Assembly (NCBI GenBank): GCA_021014325.1
Contig: CM037472.1
Coordinates: 32,140,234 to 32,204,233, forward strand
DNA length: 64,000 nt
From: Plazaster borealis
Taxonomy: Eukaryota > Echinodermata > Asteroidea > Forcipulatida > Labidiasteridae
Direction of reading: 5' to 3'
Below, in pieces: positions 59,312 through 64,000 of the stretch (position 1 is its first letter; each line of letters opens with the position of its first letter). The notes under the pieces are model-generated. The model was given only the letters and a program-made list of their open reading frames with translations, made no database searches and was not told the DNA's origin. Both the position numbers and the translations under genes were made by a program.

Positions 59312-59496
59312 GGGGGCCCAATTTCATACAGCTGCTGAAGCAACAAAACTATGCTTACCAGAATATGGTTACCAGCCAAAATACTATGTCACATGTACAA
59401 TCTGTGACTGGTATCCTGCCTTTCTTTTTGCTTAGCAGAAAATGTTCAAGCACTGTTTTCTGCTTAAGCACTAGCAGCTCTATGAAATTGGTTCCA
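59312..59496. mobile_element. Short element, GCTTAAGCAGCTC family
   Basis: About 185 bp with ends GGGCCCAATTTCATACAGC and AGCAGCTCTATGAAATTGG as inverted repeats, sharing GGTTACCAGCCAAAATACTA with 53.9 kb. Confidence 0.8.
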
Positions 59497-59589
59497 GGAG
59501 AGAACATATAATGAGATGTAAACATTTATAGGTTTGGGAAAATACTTAGACAAAGAAGTTGATCCATTCATGTTTAGCAAGGTAAAAGC

Positions 59590-59872
59590 TGGTACCAACC
59601 GCATTTCTGGCCGCAGAGCATTCGCGAAAGGACACTACGAAAATGTGAATTTTCAAGTCAACCCTCAGAAATCTCAGAAATTCATGCATGAATGGTTTCT
59701 CAGATTCAAATGTTATTTGGCTGAAAAATTATCAAAACCATATTACTTCGAAGGGAATCCTTTCTCAAAATACAGTTGTTTACCAACTGCTGCTATGCTT
59801 CCTACCAAGTAAGTTTTTATGACGTTGACCATTAATTTGTTGAGTATTTACCAATCTATGACCCTACCTTTA
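59590..59872. mobile_element. MITE with TATGACCCTACCTTT end, left end missing
   Basis: The right end CAATCTATGACCCTACCTTT matches the family at 4971-5329, and GCTGGTACCAACCG near the left matches CGGTACCAACCGATC in the 49.0 kb copy. The left terminal repeat is absent. Confidence 0.7.
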
Positions 59873-60770
59873 AACTTAGAAGCCTGGAACAACACTTTTC
59901 AACAAATCATTCTACCTCCCCTACTACCCGAAATAACAACACCATGTGATAAATACATTCATTTCCGCCTCTCGGAATACTCATCTGGATGTTTGCTCAC
60001 TCTCATACCTCTTTCCCTTCTTCCATAAAGCTATTAGATGACATTCCACAATTCATTACCAACTGTGTTTGCACAGAGTAAATATTTGAACAAATTCAAT
60101 TATAGCAAAGCATCCTTAATTCACAGCCATTCAAGTAATTGCACTTAAAAGGATGTGTATATTATGATCTGATGGTAATTGCTCAACATTTCTGTTGACT
60201 TTTGAATCACTTTTTTTAAAATCATGCACTAGAAGTCGACCTCGGTGAAATATTCCACCAATCCAACAAATTACATGTAGACTATATTTGAGGGGAAAGT
60301 AAAGGAATAATTGATTGCATTTTGGTGTTTGTTTTTTCCCCCGGACACTGTTTGTTAGAGAATCCAATCAAACGGTTTCATTTATTTCCAATGATTGTTT
60401 TAAAGAAAGGCCAAGCTTGGAGAACTGTTGGTTTTCCAAAACTGGATTTCAAGTCTGCGTGATGCATTGCTGGATACCGACCCAATTCACCTGACGTCAT
60501 CACCACAATAAATCTTGGTTGCGCCATTTTTTAAAATGTTTGTTTTCGCTGTGCCTTACTGTGTGCAGAGAGCTCACTCTCAAAATGGCAGGTCATGTGA
60601 ACACAGTTGGGGCATGTGACATCAGCGGAAAGGGGTCAATAACCTTAATGATTCTTGATAAAGCTTGATTTGTTTTTGTCAAAGGGGTGTTTTAGACGGT
60701 TGGATAACACAAAAATGCTGGTATGTTACAAGACAGGCAGTTGATTTTGTTCAAAATCAAACCATAAACA

Positions 60771-60850
60771 AGGTAGGGTCATATTTTGTACAATGACTGG
60801 CACCGAAAAACAACAACTTCTGTAATTTCCATCTGAAAGCTTACTTGTTT
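60771..60850. mobile_element. Fragment of the AAGGTAGGGTCATA family
   Basis: Only the left end AAGGTAGGGTCATATTTTG and a short piece following it are recognisable. Confidence 0.45.
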
Positions 60851-61492
60851 ATAAAGGTAATGGTGGTAAGCATCCTGCAATATTAATTGGAAATCCATAC
60901 AAAAATTTGAATCTCCAAAGATTTTCTTCCCAAAGATTAATAGGATAAACGTTAAACCCTTCAGTAGAAAGTAGACAATGAACCTTGTTTTACTATGGAG
61001 GCCTTTCTACATGGTTTTTGGAACTACTTTAGCGTGTAATTTAATCTGGAATGGATTATCATCAACAAATTTGCAAGTTATTAAAAGAGACATGTAGATG
61101 AAAAATTAATGGGTTTGGTAATTATATGTGTGCATGTATTTGACTTGATTCATATAAAATATGGATGCACTTAAAAGTAAATTGGTTAAATCTATTAAAT
61201 TACATTAAATTAAATTAAAACCTATATATAATTAAAAGTAGTTGGTTGAACCTATGATTTCATTTCTTCATAAAAAAAACAAAAATGCACAGCATTATTT
61301 TTTAAGAGTACCGGTACATTCATTCCAACCTTCTATAGTTAAAACAAAATGTCATAACTAATTTACAAATTTGTAACAGCAGGTTAAAATGGTTAAATGC
61401 TTAGTATTTTTAATCCTTGAATAAAGCTGTAGGTAAAAGTTAATATTTTGGCATAAATTTATAAGTATGGACTTTTGGTACTATAATGACTC

Positions 61493-61875
61493 AAAGGGTG
61501 GGTATACTTTTGGTAATTTCTCTACAACTTAATGACCATAAAAACTTACTTGGTAAGAGCACTGAAGAGCCGTTCATACTATAAAACATTGTGAGAAACG
61601 ACTCCCTTTGAAGTAGTGAAGTTTTAGAGAAAGAGGTAATTTTCACCCCAGAAATTTGAATCTGAGAAAGGCCTTCAGGCTTCGAAGCCTTTCTCAGCAA
61701 TCTGAAAGCACACGATTCTATGCAACAAGGGTGTTTTTTTCTTTCATTATTTTCTTGCAACTTCGATAACCAGTTGAGCTTAAAGTTTCACAGGTTTGTT
61801 ATTTCATGCATGTTGGGACACACCAAATGAGGAAACTGGTCTTTGACAATTACCAAAAGAGTATCACGCCTTTAA
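61493..61875. mobile_element. MITE, GTACACGTTTGG family, reverse and diverged copy
   Basis: Its reverse complement follows the 8.6 kb copy (CACAAAATGTTTTATAGT-type segment, CTCTTTCTC, TTGCAAGAAAATAATG). The outer ends have drifted to AAAGGGTGGGTATACTTTTGG and CCAAAAGAGTATCACGCCTTT. The centre has a GAAAGGCCTTCAGGCTTCG foldback instead of the CTTGCAAG palindrome. Confidence 0.8.
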
Positions 61876-62930
61876 AGGGAGCCCTCCAAAGATTCTCCAC
61901 ATAATTTCTTAAAAATGAAATGGATGTAAGCAGGTTGAATAATTGATTCAGCTAAATCTTTTTAAAAACCTTGCGGCAACAGAATATCGAATTCCCAAAC
62001 TGTAACAACACTGGCACAGATGGCGCATTAAGACGGTGCCACAAAGTGCTCCAATGTGTTATATTAAGAAATCCCTACAACAGAAAATTAAAGATATGGT
62101 AGAGATTTCAAAAAATTTGTAAATATGCCCAAACTTTGAATTTGTTTTGAAATAATTTGTTGTCTTCGCCGAAGGCCGTTAACTCTTTTAATGGATGGTA
62201 CGTTATTAGTTCCTTGTCGAGTCTATCCGTGAAAACTGTTTTGCTTTCAAAAATATAAATCAGAAATTTTATCCGTGAATAAATAACTCTGACATTTTAT
62301 TTTTGCACAATAAATTTCATGTTTTCCTTTGCCACGCAGAGAAGAAAGTAAGCCCAGGATGAAAGATGAGAGCATTTCAGACTGACAAAATGTTTTCACA
62401 GTTCATTCATTGTCAAAATGTATCAACAGCACCTACTATTTCATCAAGTGAGGTTTTAAATTAACAGTATTGACTTTTTTTTTTTTTTTCCCTTAGTTTA
62501 ATTATTACAAATTCTATGAAATGTTGTTACAAAAGAAATCTGGGTAGTGTAACAACCTTTCACATGCCATGTAGAAGAGGTAATAATGCTGAGTACTATA
62601 CACTGATCCCGGCACGTGAGGTGGTACAAAAGGCATATAATCCTGGGCACTATTGCCAGGCTGTTAAAGCTATAGTACAGTATTGACTACTCTTGACTGA
62701 ACGCACGATCAATTTCAGTTTATCTTTTCAGAGAGACTATTAATTTTCTGTAAGGTCAAAATAAAGCCATTAACCACCACTCCTTAGCTTTTTTTTCTAA
62801 GTTTCAAAGTTCATAGCCAAAAAATTATAATAATGATGTTATTTTTGCTTTGGGGCGAAACACTTTCAGTTTGAGATTTATATACAAAACCAAACCTATT
62901 CTACAACCGGTACATTCTGAGTCCAGGGGC
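61876..62930. other. Non-coding stretch
   Basis: AT-rich DNA with a T-run near 62478. No gene or repeat family recognised. Confidence 0.45.
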
Positions 62931-63300
62931 CATTTTCATAAAACATGTGAGCGGACGTTTTCTGCTCATGGAGGGGGGTCCATGGCAGAATTTCCATTTC
63001 AAAATCTCTGCTTTGGTTTCTAAATCAAAAGGGATGCCATTTTGTAAGCAGATGAGCGAAGTTCCAACACACTGTGAAAGTGCACATGCACTGTCGGCCC
63101 TATGTGAGTGTTTGTGAATTAATACACTTTTGCTTGCAATCATTTGACTGCTATAGCAAAAGTTTAATTCCACTGTGAAAGTAGTGCACATGTGCTGTAT
63201 ATGAGAGTTTGTAAATTCACGTTTGCTTGTACTCATTAAACTGCTATAGTAAGCAAACAAATTAGCTTACCAGTAAACAGTTTTATGAAGTTGGCTCCTG
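62931..63300. mobile_element. Inverted-repeat element (GGGGCCATTTTCATAAAAC ends)
   Basis: About 370 bp. CAGGGGCCATTTTCATAAAAC at the left mirrors GTTTTATGAAGTTGGCTCCTG at the right. The interior holds two diverged copies of a CACTGTGAAAGT...GTGCACATG block and of a GTTTGTGAATT...TTTGCTTG block. It is followed immediately by SINE-like sequence. Confidence 0.65.
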
Positions 63301-63302
63301 TG

Positions 63303-63430
63303 GGTGGTCACAGGTTCGATTTCCACCGAGGCGCGTGAATTTTTACACTGGATTGAGAAAGTTGTATAGTGTACATGCATGTAGTAAACTGTTCAGTGCT
63401 AATGTAACCAGACACCAGTGAAAAGTCAAA
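63303..63430 (+). mobile_element. SINE fragment with B box
   Basis: GGTCACAGGTTCGATTTCC is a good tRNA B box, followed by GCGCGTGAATTTTTACACTG. The A-box part is absent, because the element at 62931-63300 abuts the B box directly. Confidence 0.5.
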
Positions 63431-63599
63431 ACTAAAATGGTGGACAAAAATTATGAAAATCTGATGACAGTTTCGATGAAGCATGATAGCGAGTCTTTAC
63501 TCAAACGCGGTAATTTTTGTAACAAAATAAATAATTCCAACTTAAATTCTCTGTTAGAATAAATTTCAAAATATACATAATCCAATATTTTTTTTGTAA

Positions 63600-63965
63600 T
63601 TATGCCATTTCACACAAGTTGTTTTATCGTCTCAGGGTTTTCCCAAAGGTTTTTTCAAAACTGTGGGGCATTCCAGACCCAAATTTTGGATGTTTGGCCG
63701 AAAAACGCTGAATTGAAACAAGGGTTTCGGAATGTTTTCTACTTGGTGTTTATATTGGTTTCAAAAGCCCTACTGTGCAATCTGGAGCATTCTATATGGT
63801 TTTCTCTTAATATTTTTTGTAAAATTATTATTATTATTTTGATATTTGTTGTAAAATGATTAACAATTTTTTAAATTTATTTTTCTTAATTGTTTGTGTG
63901 CGTATCGGCTGAAATTTGCGCGTATCAGCCCGATACGCTAGCTTGTGCATGGGGAGAACCCTGTG
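63600..63965 (+). repeat. Dispersed repeat, forward copy
   Basis: The reverse partner of 3225-3437 (TTTTCTACTTGGTGTTTATA, TTTCAAAAGCCCTACTGTGC), continuing to GTGCATGGGGAGAACCCTG at the right. The frame across it is not a gene. Confidence 0.6.
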
Positions 63966-64000
63966 TCTTCTATGGGTTACAGTGTTAGTCGCTGTTCAGG

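Noticed and set aside
1..64000. A new defence, biosynthetic or other multi-gene system
   Set aside because: Only two genes are supported, with no functional clustering. Nothing in the window justifies such a claim.

Overview
This is a 64 kb stretch of animal nuclear DNA, mostly non-coding. It is AT-rich, has introns with GT/AG splice sites, tRNA-derived SINEs, and many short inverted-repeat transposons. The frequent AGGCCTA and TACATGTA words, and MITEs ending in a form of TTACCAAACGTGTAC, suggest an echinoderm, most likely a sea star. That assignment is inference from pattern memory, not a database match. There are no bacterial features, CRISPR arrays or rRNA genes.

Two protein-coding genes can be supported, both on the minus strand. 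Gene 1 runs from about 37.2 kb down to about 18.3 kb. I assembled six exons (37029-37181, 36268-36340, 34777-35255, 29626-29694, 21718-21791, 18544-18862). Every junction keeps the reading frame, and a poly(A) signal lies about 250 bases past the stop. The predicted product is about 388 residues: a short hydrophobic N-terminus, an acidic serine-rich middle, a basic nuclear-localisation-like patch and a cysteine/leucine-rich C-terminus. I could not name the family. Exons 1-3 are well supported; exons 4-6 rest on splice signals and phase. Gene 2 is represented by its last two exons (59098-59218 and 55427-56314), ending in a 295-residue low-complexity basic/polar C-terminus. Its 5' part is upstream, probably beyond the window.

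Layout: 1-18.2 kb is gene-poor DNA with MITEs and a hairpin-bearing minisatellite at 5.8-6.0 kb. From 18.3 to 37.2 kb is gene 1 with long introns full of MITEs, SINEs and TACATG-rich simple sequence. From 37.2 to 55.4 kb is intergenic DNA with CpG-richer patches, an intact non-autonomous hAT-like element with a perfect 8-bp target duplication (40128-41042), a TA-flanked MITE inserted in an array of GTCGAC-type palindromes, and two or three SINEs. From 55.4 to 64 kb is the 3' part of gene 2 with more MITEs.

No new multi-gene system is visible. The most notable content is (i) the unnamed six-exon gene, (ii) a dense set of MITE families that share internal modules, as if ends and cores had been exchanged, and (iii) nested insertions that give a relative order of transposition.
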